Shown here piece after piece: positions 6,933 to 15,874 of a DNA stretch of 64,000 nt. Numbering within the stretch: the first letter of the stretch is position 1; each line of letters opens with the position of its first letter. The DNA is from Acidimicrobiia bacterium (GTDB lineage: Bacteria; Actinomycetota; Acidimicrobiia; Spongiisociales; ZC4RG35). The notes beneath the pieces are model-generated. The model searched no databases and was not told where the DNA came from. It saw only the letters and a program-made list of their open reading frames with translations. The translations under genes were made by a program, and so were the position numbers. The stretch spans positions 1-64,000 of the forward strand of contig PKRG01000008.1 in the NCBI GenBank assembly GCA_017577575.1, given 5' to 3'.

Positions 6933-8068
6933 ACATCTATCTCGACGACGACCTGCGCGCCATCCAGGCCCAGACGGCCGAGTACGTGGAACGCGAGATC
7001 GTCCCCAAGGCCGGGGCCTGGGAGCAGGAGGGCCGGGTCCCCCGAGAGGTCCTGCGCCACATGGGAGAGGTCGGCTTCTTCGGCTTGCGGGTCTCCGAGG
7101 AGTACGGCGGCATCGGCATGGGTCCTTTGGCGTCCGTGGTCTTCGCCGAGCAACTCGGACGGTCGACCTTCGGGGGTTTCACGATCACCGTCCTCGCCCA
7201 CACCGACTTGGCCATGCCGTACGTCGCCAAGTTCGGATCCGACGAGCTCAAACAGCGCTACCTGCCGTCGATGGTGGCGGGGGAGATGATCGGGGCACTG
7301 GCCGTCACCGAGCCCGACGCCGGATCCGATGTCGCCTCCATCCGAACGACCGCCCGGCGGGAGGGCGACGGCTACGTCCTGAACGGGACCAAGACGTTCA
7401 TCACCAACGGGGTGGAAGGCGATCTGGTGGTCGTCGCCGCCAAGACCGACCCGGAGGCGAAGGGGTCCCGGTCCATCTCGCTCTTCCTCGTGGAGAAGGG
7501 CACCCCCGGCTTCTCGGTGGGGCGCGCCCTGTCGAAGATGGGCTGGCGTTCGTCCGACACCGCCGAGCTCGTCTTCGAGGACTGCTTCGTCCCCGCCTCC
7601 AACCTCATAGGGGAGGAGAACCGGGGCTTCTACTGCATCATGCAGAACTTCCAGAACGAACGGCTGGTCCTCGCCGGCCAGTCGCTGGGCGAAGCCCAAC
7701 GGGCGATCGAGCTCACCGTCGACCACGTTCGGAACAGGAGAGCATTCGGCGCCACCCTGTGGGACAAGCAGGCGATCCGCCAACGCTTGGCGATGCACCA
7801 GGCCCGCGTAGACGCCGCCCGCCAGCTCACCTACCACGCCGCCTGGCTCGAATCGCAGGGCGAGGACGCCGTGCGGGTGGTGTCGGAGGTCAAGGCGCTC
7901 GTCGGTGAGCTCGTCAACGACGTCCTCTACGACTGCGTCCAGTTCCACGGCGGGATGGGTTATGTCGCCGAGACCGCGGTCGAGCGCCTCTACCGGGACG
8001 CCCGCATCCAGTCGATCGGAGGCGGCGCCACGGAAGTGATGCTGGAAGAGGTCGCCAAGCGGATGTGA
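6929..8068 (+). CDS. Acyl-CoA dehydrogenase (isovaleryl-CoA type active site)
   Basis: A 379-residue FAD flavoprotein with the three usual domains: helical N-terminus, central beta-domain with AVTEPDAGSD (FAD/substrate), and a C-terminal helical bundle with FGATLWDKQ and QFHGGMGY. The C-terminal position that holds the catalytic Glu in medium-chain enzymes reads IGGGATEVM, without Glu; instead Glu244 in QNERLVLAG matches the base used by isovaleryl-CoA and long-chain dehydrogenases. With HMG-CoA lyase upstream, isovaleryl-CoA is the likely substrate, though this is inferred. The stop abuts the convergent DUF983 gene. Confidence 0.88.
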   Translation: MNIYLDDDLRAIQAQTAEYVEREIVPKAGAWEQEGRVPREVLRHMGEVGFFGLRVSEEYGGIGMGPLASVVFAEQLGRSTFGGFTITVLAHTDLAMPYVAKFGSDELKQRYLPSMVAGEMIGALAVTEPDAGSDVASIRTTARREGDGYVLNGTKTFITNGVEGDLVVVAAKTDPEAKGSRSISLFLVEKGTPGFSVGRALSKMGWRSSDTAELVFEDCFVPASNLIGEENRGFYCIMQNFQNERLVLAGQSLGEAQRAIELTVDHVRNRRAFGATLWDKQAIRQRLAMHQARVDAARQLTYHAAWLESQGEDAVRVVSEVKALVGELVNDVLYDCVQFHGGMGYVAETAVERLYRDARIQSIGGGATEVMLEEVAKRM

Positions 8069-8485
8069 TCAGCGGGAGCGGGCGGCGACGTGGCGGTTCG
8101 CCGCTTCGATCTCCGCCGGCTCCAACGGGTGCCACGACATCTCCAGCCCCACCCACGTGGTCTTCGCCCTCGGGTAGAACAGCACCGGCAGTATCAGGTT
8201 GGCGCCGATGGTGACGCCGAGCAGCCAGTTCCAGGGGACGTCGGGCCAGGTGATGATCATCCCCCCGACGAGGAGGACGAGGAACAGGGCGAAGGTGAAG
8301 GTCGTGATGATGATCATCGCCCCGACCCAGTATCCGGGCTCTCGCTCGAACTTCATCCCGCAACCGGGGCAGCGCTCGTGGAGGTCGAAGAAGCCGGTGA
8401 AGATGTGGCGTTCCCCACAACGCGGGCATCGGCGGCGGAGGCCGCGGCCGATCATGGTGGACCTGGAGGGTGAGAGGTCACGCAT
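8069..8485 (-). CDS. DUF983 family membrane protein
   Basis: A 138-residue protein with two N-terminal CxxC pairs (CPRCG and CPGCG, about 20-43) forming a zinc ribbon, followed by the family motif GYWVGAM and two membrane segments (IIITTFTFALFLVLLVGGMI and NWLLGVTIGANLILPVLF). DUF983 proteins are widespread in bacteria and functionally uncharacterised. Its stop codon directly abuts the stop of the acyl-CoA dehydrogenase with no spacer. Confidence 0.82.
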   Translation of the reverse strand: MRDLSPSRSTMIGRGLRRRCPRCGERHIFTGFFDLHERCPGCGMKFEREPGYWVGAMIIITTFTFALFLVLLVGGMIITWPDVPWNWLLGVTIGANLILPVLFYPRAKTTWVGLEMSWHPLEPAEIEAANRHVAARSR

Positions 8486-8529
8486 ATGCCCAGCATACGG
8501 GTGTCGGTGGCGGCCTTTAACGTGACGGT

Positions 8530-9174
8530 GTGCAGCTGCCTGACATCGCCACGCTCCGTGTCGAATACGAGGCCGAAGGCATCGACCCGTCGAGGATGGC
8601 AGACGACCCGCTCGACGAGTTCGTCCATTGGCTGACCGTCGCGGTGGAGGCCGGCCTACGGGAAGCGAACGCCTTCGTCTTGGCCACCGCCACGCCCGAC
8701 GGGATCCCGTCGGCGCGGGCGGTCCTCCTCAAGGACGTCGGCCCCGACGGACTGGTGTTCTACACCAACCTCGACAGCCGCAAAGGGGCCGAGTTGCGGG
8801 CCAACCCCCGGGCTGCCGCCTGCTTCGTGTGGATGGACCTGCACCGGCAGGTCCGCGTCGAAGGCCCGGTGGAGCAGGTCGACGACGCGACCGCCGACGC
8901 CTACTTCGCCACGCGCCCGCTCGGTTCCCGTCTCGCCGCGGCCGCCTCGCCTCAGTCACAGGTCGTCTCCAGCCGGGAAGAGCTCGAGGAGCGGTTCCGG
9001 TCGCTCGAGCAGCAGTATCCCGACGGGAACGTCCCCAGGCCTCGCGGCTGGGGGGGATTCCGTATCCTGCCGGAGGTGTACGAGTTCTGGCAGGGTCGGC
9101 CCAATCGGTTCCACGACCGGGTCCGCTATCGGCGCGACGGAGGAACATGGATCAAGGAGCGCCTGGCCCCATGA
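8530..9174 (+). CDS. pdxH: Pyridoxamine 5'-phosphate oxidase
   Basis: A 214-residue FMN enzyme that oxidises pyridoxamine or pyridoxine phosphate to pyridoxal phosphate. The split-barrel motifs are clear: ARAVLLKDVGPDGLVFYTN (FMN binding), DSRKGAELRANPRAA, QVRVEGPVEQV, SRLAAAASPQSQVVSS, and the conserved C-terminus with EFWQGRPNRFHDRVRYRR and IKERLAP. Length is normal. The start is GTG at 8530. It is divergent from the DUF983 gene by 44 nt, so the two promoters must be packed there. Confidence 0.93.
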   Translation: MQLPDIATLRVEYEAEGIDPSRMADDPLDEFVHWLTVAVEAGLREANAFVLATATPDGIPSARAVLLKDVGPDGLVFYTNLDSRKGAELRANPRAAACFVWMDLHRQVRVEGPVEQVDDATADAYFATRPLGSRLAAAASPQSQVVSSREELEERFRSLEQQYPDGNVPRPRGWGGFRILPEVYEFWQGRPNRFHDRVRYRRDGGTWIKERLAP

Positions 9175-9187
9175 CAGGGAGGTGGGC

Positions 9188-9922
9188 ATGCGTCTGACCG
9201 TCCTCGGCTCTGCCGGGACCTACCCGGTGCGGGGCCGTCCCGCCTCCGGCTACCTCATCGAACACGAGGGAACCCGTGTTTGGTGCGACGCCGGGCCCGG
9301 CACCATGACCGAGTTGCCCGTGGCGGTGTCGGATATCGATGCAGTGTTCGTGTCCCACCGGCACCCCGACCACTGCCTCGACGTGATCATCGCCAGCCAC
9401 GTGCTCGCCTACGGCCCCTCGCCTCGCTTCGGCGTGCCGCTGTACGGTCCGGCCAGCGCCCTCGAGGCCATCGTCGAGTTCGTCGACGGCGGCCGCATAG
9501 ACGAGGTCTTCCAGCTCAATCCGCTCGACGAGAGCGACCGGGTGACCATCGGGTCGCTCACGCTGTCCGTCGCTGTGGCCGACCACTCGGTCGACACGTT
9601 GGCCTCGCGGTGGGAGACCGAGCACCGCAGCCTCTGTTATTCGGGAGACACCGGCCCGGAGGGGGACTGGATGCGGCTCGCCAAAGACGTCGACCTGTTC
9701 CTCTGTGAGGCGAGCTACCAGGGTGAGCCGGGAATCCACGAATACCCGCACCACCTCACCGCCTCCGAAGCCGGCGCCATCGCCCGGTCGGCGGGAGCCA
9801 AGAAACTCATGCTCACCCACATCCCCCCGCACCTCGACCCGGCCCGGTCGGTGACGGAGGCGGAGAAGACCTTCGACCGCCCGGTCAGCTTGGCGGTGCC
9901 GGGTGTGTCGACCACGCTGTGA
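9188..9922 (+). CDS. MBL-fold metallo-hydrolase
   Basis: A 244-residue metallo-beta-lactamase-fold protein related to ribonuclease Z-like hydrolases. The zinc motif is SHRHPDHCLD (HxHxDH, about 60-65), with later ligands in ADHS, SGDTGP and LTHIPPH. GSAGTYPVRGRPASGY at the N-terminus is typical of the AtsA/ElaC-like group. Possible roles are phosphodiester or lactone hydrolysis. It lies directly upstream of rph, hinting at an RNA-related function but not proving it. ATG 9188 is preferred since a GGGAGGT sits just before it. Confidence 0.82.
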   Translation: MRLTVLGSAGTYPVRGRPASGYLIEHEGTRVWCDAGPGTMTELPVAVSDIDAVFVSHRHPDHCLDVIIASHVLAYGPSPRFGVPLYGPASALEAIVEFVDGGRIDEVFQLNPLDESDRVTIGSLTLSVAVADHSVDTLASRWETEHRSLCYSGDTGPEGDWMRLAKDVDLFLCEASYQGEPGIHEYPHHLTASEAGAIARSAGAKKLMLTHIPPHLDPARSVTEAEKTFDRPVSLAVPGVSTTL

Positions 9923-9943
9923 AGCCCCACGCAGGAGGAGTGA

Positions 9944-10641
<698 letters not shown>

Positions 10642-10645
<4 letters not shown>

Positions 10646-11217
10646 TCCCTCGGCTCCTCATCGCCACGAAGAACGCCGGAAAACGCGAGGAGATGGCCGC
10701 GATCCTCGTGCGGCTGGGCGTCGCCGCCGAGGTGGTGACCGACGTGGACTGGCCCGACGTTGAAGAGACAGGCGAAACGCTGGAGGAGAACGCCCTCCTC
10801 AAAGCGAGGGCGGCCGTCGAGGCGACCGGGCTCCCGTCACTCGCCGACGACACCGGGCTCGAAGTCGAGGCGCTCGGCGGGGCGCCGGGGGTGCACACCG
10901 CCCGGTTCGCCGGTCCCCACGCCACCTTCGACGACAACATCGACAGGCTGCTGCGGGAGCTCGACGGCGTCGCCGACCGCCGCGCCCGGTTCCGAACGGT
11001 GGTGGCGCTGGCGTTCCCCGACGGCGACTACGTCACCGCCGAGGGCAGCATCGAAGGTCGCATCGCCGAAGAGCGGAGGGGAGACACCGGGTTCGGCTAC
11101 GACCCGGTGTTCGAAGTCGGGGGTCGCACATTTGCGGAGATGAGCAGCGAGGAGAAGAACCTGTTGTCCCATCGGGCCCGAGCGTTGGAAGCGCTCGGGA
11201 GAGCCCTCGGTCTGTGA
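10642..11217 (+). CDS. rdgB: XTP/dITP diphosphatase (RdgB/HAM1)
   Basis: A 191-residue house-cleaning nucleotidase that hydrolyses deaminated purine triphosphates (XTP, dITP) to monophosphates. Diagnostic motifs: IATKNAGKREEM at the N-terminus, LADDTGLEVEALGGAPGVHTARFAG, DGDYVTAEGSIEGRI, GFGYDPVF and the C-terminal EEKNLLSHRARAL. GTG 10642 overlaps the rph stop, so initiation is coupled. Next to it on the opposite strand stand tRNA-Leu and tRNA-Lys. Confidence 0.93.
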
Positions 11218-11222
11218 CCGGG

Positions 11223-11306
11223 TGCGGGCGAGAGGACTCGAACCTCCACGGACTCACGTCCACCAGGACCTAAACCTGGCGCGTCTTCCAGTTCCGCCAC
11301 ACCCGC
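11223..11306 (-). tRNA. tRNA-Leu (anticodon UAG)
   Basis: A class II tRNA. The 7-bp acceptor stem (GCGGGTG/CGCCCGC with one GU), a CCAGG/CCTGG anticodon stem around TTTAGGT, a long variable arm with a GGAC/GTCC stem, and a TTCGAGT T-loop are all visible. The anticodon TAG reads CUN leucine codons. The discriminator is A; CCA is not encoded (CCC follows). Confidence 0.93.
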
Positions 11307-11323
11307 GAGGATTCGAAAGAGAG

Positions 11324-11399
11324 TGGTGGGCCCCCAGGGACTCGAACCCTGAACCAACGGGTTAAGAGCCCGCTGCTCTGCCAATTGAGCTAGAGGCCC
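11324..11399 (-). tRNA. tRNA-Lys (anticodon CUU)
   Basis: Acceptor stem GGGCCTC/GGGGCCC, D-arm AGCTCAATTGGCAGAGC, anticodon loop CTCTTAA within a GCGGG/CCCGT stem, T-arm CAGGG/CCCTG with TTCGAGT. Anticodon CTT reads AAG. The 3' CCA (positions 11326-11324) is genome-encoded, unlike the tRNA-Leu just downstream. Confidence 0.94.
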
Positions 11400-11507
11400 G
11401 GCGACAGGATAACAGCGCCACGCTGGGTCTCTCCAAGTCGGGCGCCGTCCCATACGACAACAACCGTGTGGGACACTTCCTTCCGAGCGAGTACCTTGGA
11501 GTAGGCA

Positions 11508-11581
11508 CGGGCCGTGGCGCAGCTTGGTAGCGCGCGTGCTTTGGGAGCACGAGGTCGTCGGTTCGAGTCCGACCGGCCCGA
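11508..11581 (+). tRNA. tRNA-Pro (anticodon UGG)
   Basis: Acceptor CGGGCCG/CGGCCCG, anticodon loop TTTGGGA in a CGTGC/GCACG stem, T-loop TTCGAGT. Anticodon TGG reads CCN proline codons. CCA is not encoded. It is divergent from the tRNA-Lys gene, with 108 nt between them. Confidence 0.93.
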
Positions 11582-11586
11582 CCCCG

Positions 11587-11623
11587 AAAAAGAGCGGGTG
11601 GCGCCCGACGGGCGCCACCCGCT
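11587..11623 (-). terminator. Rho-independent terminator of the betaine-binding gene
   Basis: A perfect 14-bp GC-rich hairpin at 11593-11623 with a 3-nt loop. On the minus strand it is followed by a CTTTTTC tract (11592-11586), so it serves the operon arriving from the right (last gene ends at 11648). On the plus strand no T-run follows. Confidence 0.85.
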
Positions 11624-11647
11624 CGTCGCGTACTGCCCGAGATCGGC

Positions 11648-12670
11648 TCAGCCGCCGACGGAAAGGCCCGTGCCTTCCAGCCAGGCGTTCACGTAGTCGA
11701 TGTTCTGCTCCAACCAGTTGCGGGCACCCTGGAGCTCTTCGCCCTCTTCCACGTCTTCGAGCACTGCCACCTCCAGAGCGGAGAGGACGTCCTGTTCGAA
11801 GTACATGTTCCCGATCGCCTCGGCGATCTCGGGATGCCTGTCGACGAAGTCGTGGCTGGCGAGGGCGTGGAGCTCATCAGGATCGCCGAGGGCGTTCTCG
11901 GGGTCCTCGAGATCCTTCAGGTCGTACAGGCCGTAAGCCGGATGGGGACGCCACAACGTCACCACGATCGGCTCCTCGTTGGCGATGGCGTTCCCCAGCT
12001 CGGCCAGCATCGCCGGGGTGGAGCTCTCGAGGAGCTCGTATTCCTCTCCGAGGTCGTAGGTCGGGATCACCTCTTCCTTGGAGATCCGGGTGAGGCCCGC
12101 CGACGGCTCGATGCCGACGATCTGGCCACCGAACAGGTCGGCGTTGCCCTTCAGGTCGGCGATCGAATCGATGTCTTCGAGATAGGCCGGCACGGTCCAG
12201 GTGAGGGGCGCCTCCTCCAGCCAGATCCCCAAATCGGCGACGTTCTCCGAGTGCAGCTCCCAGTAATCCGCATGGGTGTTCGGGAGCCAAGCATCGAAGA
12301 ACACGTCCAGGTCTCCGGTGGCGAGGCCTTCGTAGATCAGGCCGGCGTCCAGCTGCACCTGCTCGACCGTGTAGCCGTTCTCTTCGAGGATCACCTGCCA
12401 CAGGTTCGTCAGGGCGATGTCCTCCTCCCAGGGAATCCAGGCGATGGTGACGTTGCCCCCCTGGGCGGCGCCATCGTCTCCGGCGCCTGTGTCGGCCGCT
12501 TCTGTCGTGTCCGTGCCGCCGGTGGCGACCGTGGTGTCTGCCGCGTCGTCGGCGGCCGTGGTCGTTCCGCCATCGCCGCCTCCGCAGGCGGCCAGCACGA
12601 TGAGCAGCGCAAATGCCGCCGTCAGCAAAGAGACATTTCCATGCCCTCGATATCGGCTCAGGAATGTCAA
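11648..12670 (-). CDS. opuAC: Glycine betaine/proline-type ABC substrate-binding lipoprotein
   Basis: The last gene of an OpuA/ProU-type osmoprotectant importer; 340 residues. The signal segment LLTAAFALLIVLAAC carries a lipobox, followed by a Thr/Asp linker and an OpuAC-fold domain starting near NVTIAWIPWEEDIALTN; EVQLDAGLIYEGLATGDLDVFFDAWLPNTH-like wording (Trp-containing pocket residues, VFFDAW and HADYW) matches the quaternary-amine-binding family, and VTLWRPHPAY supplies a further aromatic cage residue. The TTG at 12670 is chosen because AGGA stands 6 nt upstream and no ATG/GTG precedes the signal. Transcription ends at the hairpin at 11587-11623. Confidence 0.88.
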   Translation of the reverse strand: MTFLSRYRGHGNVSLLTAAFALLIVLAACGGGDGGTTTAADDAADTTVATGGTDTTEAADTGAGDDGAAQGGNVTIAWIPWEEDIALTNLWQVILEENGYTVEQVQLDAGLIYEGLATGDLDVFFDAWLPNTHADYWELHSENVADLGIWLEEAPLTWTVPAYLEDIDSIADLKGNADLFGGQIVGIEPSAGLTRISKEEVIPTYDLGEEYELLESSTPAMLAELGNAIANEEPIVVTLWRPHPAYGLYDLKDLEDPENALGDPDELHALASHDFVDRHPEIAEAIGNMYFEQDVLSALEVAVLEDVEEGEELQGARNWLEQNIDYVNAWLEGTGLSVGG

Positions 12671-12752
12671 TTGGTTTCCTTTCGGTCGCTTGCAGAGGCC
12701 GAGCCTCCGGGCCTTCACCCTAGGCGCTGGCCCCACTGGAAACGAGAAATCC

Positions 12753-13703
12753 TCATTGGGGACGACCGCCGAGCCCCACCCGGAACACGGACCGGAGGCC
12801 GGCCAGCGTCCGCGACTCTTGGTCGGCGGCGAGCTGACGCCTCCCGGTGCGCCGCCTCCGAGTGCCGAATACCGCGGTCACCCGGTCGAGGAAGATCGCC
12901 AGGATCACCACGGCGAGGCCCCCTTCCACTCCGAGTCCCACGTTCAGGCGCATCACTCCGCTGACGACGGTCTCGCCCAGGCCCCCGGCGCCGGCCATGC
13001 CGGCGATGACCACCATCGACAGGGTGAGCATGATCACCTGGTTCACCCCGGCCATGATCGAGGGCCGAGCCAGCGGGAGCTGGACGCCGAATAGGACCTC
13101 GCGGGGACGGGCACCGAAGGCTTCCGCCGCCTCGACCACCTCGCGGTCGACCTGGCGGATCCCCAACTCAGTGAGCCGCACCGCCGGCGGCATGGCGAAG
13201 ATCACCGAGGCCATGACGCCGGGGACGACACCGATGCGGAAGAAGACGACCGCCAACAGCAGGTAGATGAACGCCGGCATGGTCTGCATGAAGTCCAACG
13301 CCGGCCGGATGAGCGAGCTGAACCGGTCGCTGCGGGCAGCGAGGACGCCGAGCGGGGTGCCGATGGCCACGGAGATCAGGACCGCCACCAGCACCAGGGC
13401 CAGCGTGTCCATCGTCTCCTCGAAACGTCCCATGGAGCCGATGAGGGAAAAGGCTGCGGCGGTGAACAGGGCGAACCGCCAGCCCCGCGCCAGCAGAGCG
13501 ACGAGCGTGAGCACCGCCACCATCACCCAGTCCGGCGGGGCGGTGAGCGCCGTCTCGATCCAATCGGCGAGCGATCCCACCACGGTCCGGATGAACCGGA
13601 AGAGGAAGCCGAGGTTGTCGCCCAAGAAGGCCACCAGCTCGGCGATCCACCCGCCGATGTCCAGCGACGGGAACGACGCCTGCCCGACGAGGAGGTCACG
13701 CAT
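12753..13703 (-). CDS. opuAB: Glycine betaine ABC transporter permease
   Basis: A 316-residue inner-membrane permease of the ProW/OpuAB type. It starts with an amphipathic/hydrophobic segment (VAFLGDNLGFLFRFI), then about six membrane spans, with the ATPase-docking EAA loop EVVEAAEAFGARPREVLFGVQLPLARPS split here as EAAEAFGA and GVQLPLARP. DFMQTMPAFIYLL is characteristic of this family. It overlaps the upstream ATPase gene by 8 nt and precedes the binding protein by 82 nt, the order ATPase-permease-SBP. Confidence 0.9.
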   Translation of the reverse strand: MRDLLVGQASFPSLDIGGWIAELVAFLGDNLGFLFRFIRTVVGSLADWIETALTAPPDWVMVAVLTLVALLARGWRFALFTAAAFSLIGSMGRFEETMDTLALVLVAVLISVAIGTPLGVLAARSDRFSSLIRPALDFMQTMPAFIYLLLAVVFFRIGVVPGVMASVIFAMPPAVRLTELGIRQVDREVVEAAEAFGARPREVLFGVQLPLARPSIMAGVNQVIMLTLSMVVIAGMAGAGGLGETVVSGVMRLNVGLGVEGGLAVVILAIFLDRVTAVFGTRRRRTGRRQLAADQESRTLAGLRSVFRVGLGGRPQ

Positions 13704-14892
13704 CGACCCTCACCTCCTTCGCGGACAGGGCGGCCAGCAGCCGGGCCCGGGGCACCACCCCTTCGAGCACGCCGCGGTCGTCGACGACGGCGATCGGCAC
13801 GGAGTTGAGGGCGGCGTACCCGGCCAGCTCGGCCAGAGGCGTGTCCCTGGTGACACCGGCGTAGTCGTCGATGAGGAGGTCGCTTATGTCGCGGTCGCCG
13901 CGGGCTATGCCTTGCGCCAGGCGGTCGTCGCGGGCGACGCCGAGGATCCGCCCGTGCTCGTCGAGGACGTAGGCTCCGTTGAACTCCTGGTCGGCGAGCC
14001 AGTCGAGCACCTCCTGGGGGGAGTCGGTGGGGGAGAAGGTGCGGCGGGGCCGTCGCATCGCCTCGCCGGCCGTGAGCACCCGGGAGCGGTCCACGTCGGC
14101 GACGAAGCTGCTCACGTACTCGTTGGCGGGATTGCGCAGGATCTCGGGGCCTGTGCCGATCTGGACGATCTGGCCGTCCTTCAACATGGCGATGCGGTCT
14201 CCGAGCCGCATCGCTTCGTTGAGGTCGTGGGTGATGAACACGATGGTGCGGTGCAGCTCACGCTGGAGGCGTAGGAGGAGGTCCTGCATCTCGCGGCGGA
14301 TGAGCGGGTCGAGGGCGCTGAAAGGCTCGTCCATGAGCAGGACGTCGGCTTCGGTGGCGAGCCCGCGGGCCAGGCCCACCCGTTGTTTCATGCCCCCGGA
14401 CAGCTCGTCGGGGTACGAGTCGGCCCATCCGTCGAGGCCCACGAGCTCGAGGGCTTCGCGGGTGCGGCGCGTTCTCTCGGCCTCTTCGACGCCCTGCACC
14501 GCCAGCCCGTAGGCGACGTTCTCGCCCACGGTGCGATGGGGGAAGAGGGCGAAGTGCTGGAAGACCATCGAGATGCGCTGCTGGCGCAGGCGTCGGAGCT
14601 CCGGCTTGTCGAGGGCGGTGATCTCCACGTCGTCGAGCGAGATGCGTCCGGACGTGGGCTCGACCAGCCGGTTGATCATCCGGATGATGGTGGATTTCCC
14701 CGAGCCGGACAGGCCCATGATCACGAAGAACTCGCCGGCTTCGACGGCGAAGGTGACGCCGGACACGGCGACGACGTGGCCGGTGTCGGCTTGGATATCG
14801 GACCGTCGCTGGCCGGCCCGGGCCCGCTCGAGCACTGACTCCGGCCGGGGCCCGAAGATCTTGTACAGGTCGTCCACCCGCAGAAAGCTCAT
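13696..14892 (-). CDS. opuAA: Glycine betaine ABC transporter ATPase with tandem CBS domains
   Basis: A 398-residue ATPase of the ProV/OpuAA family. Walker A is GLSGSGKST (about 60-68), the Q-loop is VFQHFALFPHRT, the signature LSGGMKQRVGLARGL, Walker B LLMDEPFSALDP, and the switch His is in FITHDL. Residues about 285-395 contain two CBS motifs (FNGAYVLDEHGRILGV and NSVPIAVVDDRGVLEGVV), which in OpuA sense ionic strength or cyclic di-AMP and gate transport. The start is ATG 14892 with AAGGAG close upstream; the frame stays open further back into the tRNA-Gly region, which is not coding. Confidence 0.92.
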   Translation of the reverse strand: MSFLRVDDLYKIFGPRPESVLERARAGQRRSDIQADTGHVVAVSGVTFAVEAGEFFVIMGLSGSGKSTIIRMINRLVEPTSGRISLDDVEITALDKPELRRLRQQRISMVFQHFALFPHRTVGENVAYGLAVQGVEEAERTRRTREALELVGLDGWADSYPDELSGGMKQRVGLARGLATEADVLLMDEPFSALDPLIRREMQDLLLRLQRELHRTIVFITHDLNEAMRLGDRIAMLKDGQIVQIGTGPEILRNPANEYVSSFVADVDRSRVLTAGEAMRRPRRTFSPTDSPQEVLDWLADQEFNGAYVLDEHGRILGVARDDRLAQGIARGDRDISDLLIDDYAGVTRDTPLAELAGYAALNSVPIAVVDDRGVLEGVVPRARLLAALSAKEVRVDA

Positions 14893-15074
14893 TGGCTCCT
14901 TGAGGTCGCGTGCGCCCGCCAGAGGAATGGCGGCGGGCCCGACCCACCGTACACAGCCGCCCTGTCGGTTCCCAATGCGGGTGACAACGTAGCGGCGGAT
15001 GACGAGGCGCGACGGGAGAACGAGCTTCGAGCTTCTCGGGGCCCCGCAGCGGCCGGTATCCTGATGGCGACGCT

Positions 15075-15148
15075 GCGGGTGTAGCTCAATGGTAGAGCCC
15101 CAGCCTTCCAAGCTGGTGGTGCGGGTTCGATTCCCGTCACCCGCTCCA
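15075..15148 (+). tRNA. tRNA-Gly (anticodon UCC)
   Basis: Acceptor GCGGGTG/CACCCGC, D-arm AGCTCAATGGTAGAGC, anticodon loop CTTCCAA in a CCAGC/GCTGG stem, T-loop TTCGATT. Anticodon TCC reads GGA/GGG. Discriminator U, with CCA encoded at 15146-15148. A TATCCT box about 20 nt upstream could be its -10. Confidence 0.94.
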
Positions 15149-15191
15149 AATCCTCCCCTTCGAGGGGCGCACGTCCCTACAGTGCCCCTCG

Positions 15192-15539
15192 ATGTCCTCT
15201 TCGATCTACGACCGGCTTCGACGCGACCTGACCGAGGCGATGCGTCGGCGCGACAAGATCGCCACGACGGCGCTTCGCACCGCCATCGCCGCCATCGACA
15301 ACGCCCGCGCCGTCGACATCGGCCAGGTGCAGGCCTCCCTCACGAACGTCGGCCTGTCCCACGACGTCACCCGACGCGAGGTCGACGACACCGAGATGGC
15401 CCGGATCATCGAGCGGGAGATCGAGGAGCGGGAAAAGGCGATCGCCGACCTCGGCGCATACGGGCGGGTCGACCTCGACGAGCTGGTCGAGCGTCTCCGC
15501 GGCGAGGTAGAGGTGCTCGCCCGCTATCTCACCGGGTAA
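15192..15539 (+). CDS. GatB/YqeY domain-containing protein
   Basis: A 115-residue helical protein of the YqeY family, which resembles the C-terminal tRNA-binding domain of GatB. MSSSIYDRLRRDLTEAMRRRD and TTALRTAIAAIDNARA match the first helices; the central EMARIIEREIEEREKAIADL stretch is shared by members, although the usual C-terminal half is shorter here than the ~150 residues of most YqeY proteins. A role in tRNA-dependent amidation has been suggested for the family but not shown. It sits among tRNA genes. Confidence 0.8.
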   Translation: MSSSIYDRLRRDLTEAMRRRDKIATTALRTAIAAIDNARAVDIGQVQASLTNVGLSHDVTRREVDDTEMARIIEREIEEREKAIADLGAYGRVDLDELVERLRGEVEVLARYLTG

Positions 15540-15552
15540 AATGGACGCACCT

Positions 15553-15626
15553 GCCCCCGTAGCTCAATTGGATAGAGCAGTGGACTTCTAATCCGCCGGT
15601 TGGGGGTTCGAGTCCCTCCGGGGGTA
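15553..15626 (+). tRNA. tRNA-Arg (anticodon UCU)
   Basis: Acceptor GCCCCCG/CGGGGGT (one terminal GU), anticodon loop CTTCTAA in a GTGGA/TCCGC stem, T-loop TTCGAGT. Anticodon TCT reads AGA/AGG. CCA not encoded. TAAAAT at 15536-15541, overlapping the stop of the YqeY gene, could be its -10. Confidence 0.93.
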
Positions 15627-15737
15627 CCGGTCATTCGCTTCGAGCCATCCCCTCCGAGTGGCACGAGGGGATCTGGCGCGTCCTTTTCGCCCGTTCGCCG
15701 CCCGTCGGTGCAGCACTTAGACTGGGATGGTTCCCGT

Positions 15738-15815
15738 GGTGGCCGTAGCTCAGCTGGTCAGAGCGCCAGGTTGTGGCCCTGGAGGTCGGGGGTTCAAGTC
15801 CCCTCGGTCACCCCA
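15738..15815 (+). tRNA. tRNA-His (anticodon GUG)
   Basis: Acceptor GTGGCCG/CGGTCAC, anticodon loop TTGTGGC in a CCAGG/CCTGG stem, T-loop TTCAAGT. A G at 15738 (position -1) faces the discriminator C at 15812, the identity element of tRNA-His. CCA is encoded at 15813-15815. TAGACT at 15718-15723 is a plausible -10. Confidence 0.94.
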
Positions 15816-15874
15816 CCGGCCGCCGCCCCCGCCTCGGCGCGGGGCGGCGGTTTCATCAGTCGAGCAGGAGTGTC

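Noticed and set aside
11584..11623. Terminator for tRNA-Pro on the plus strand
   Set aside because: The hairpin's T-tract is on the minus-strand side; it serves the betaine-transporter operon.
15773..15874. Upstream start for trigger factor
   Set aside because: The frame passes through tRNA-His; ATG 15875 has a CAGGAG site and gives the family N-terminus.
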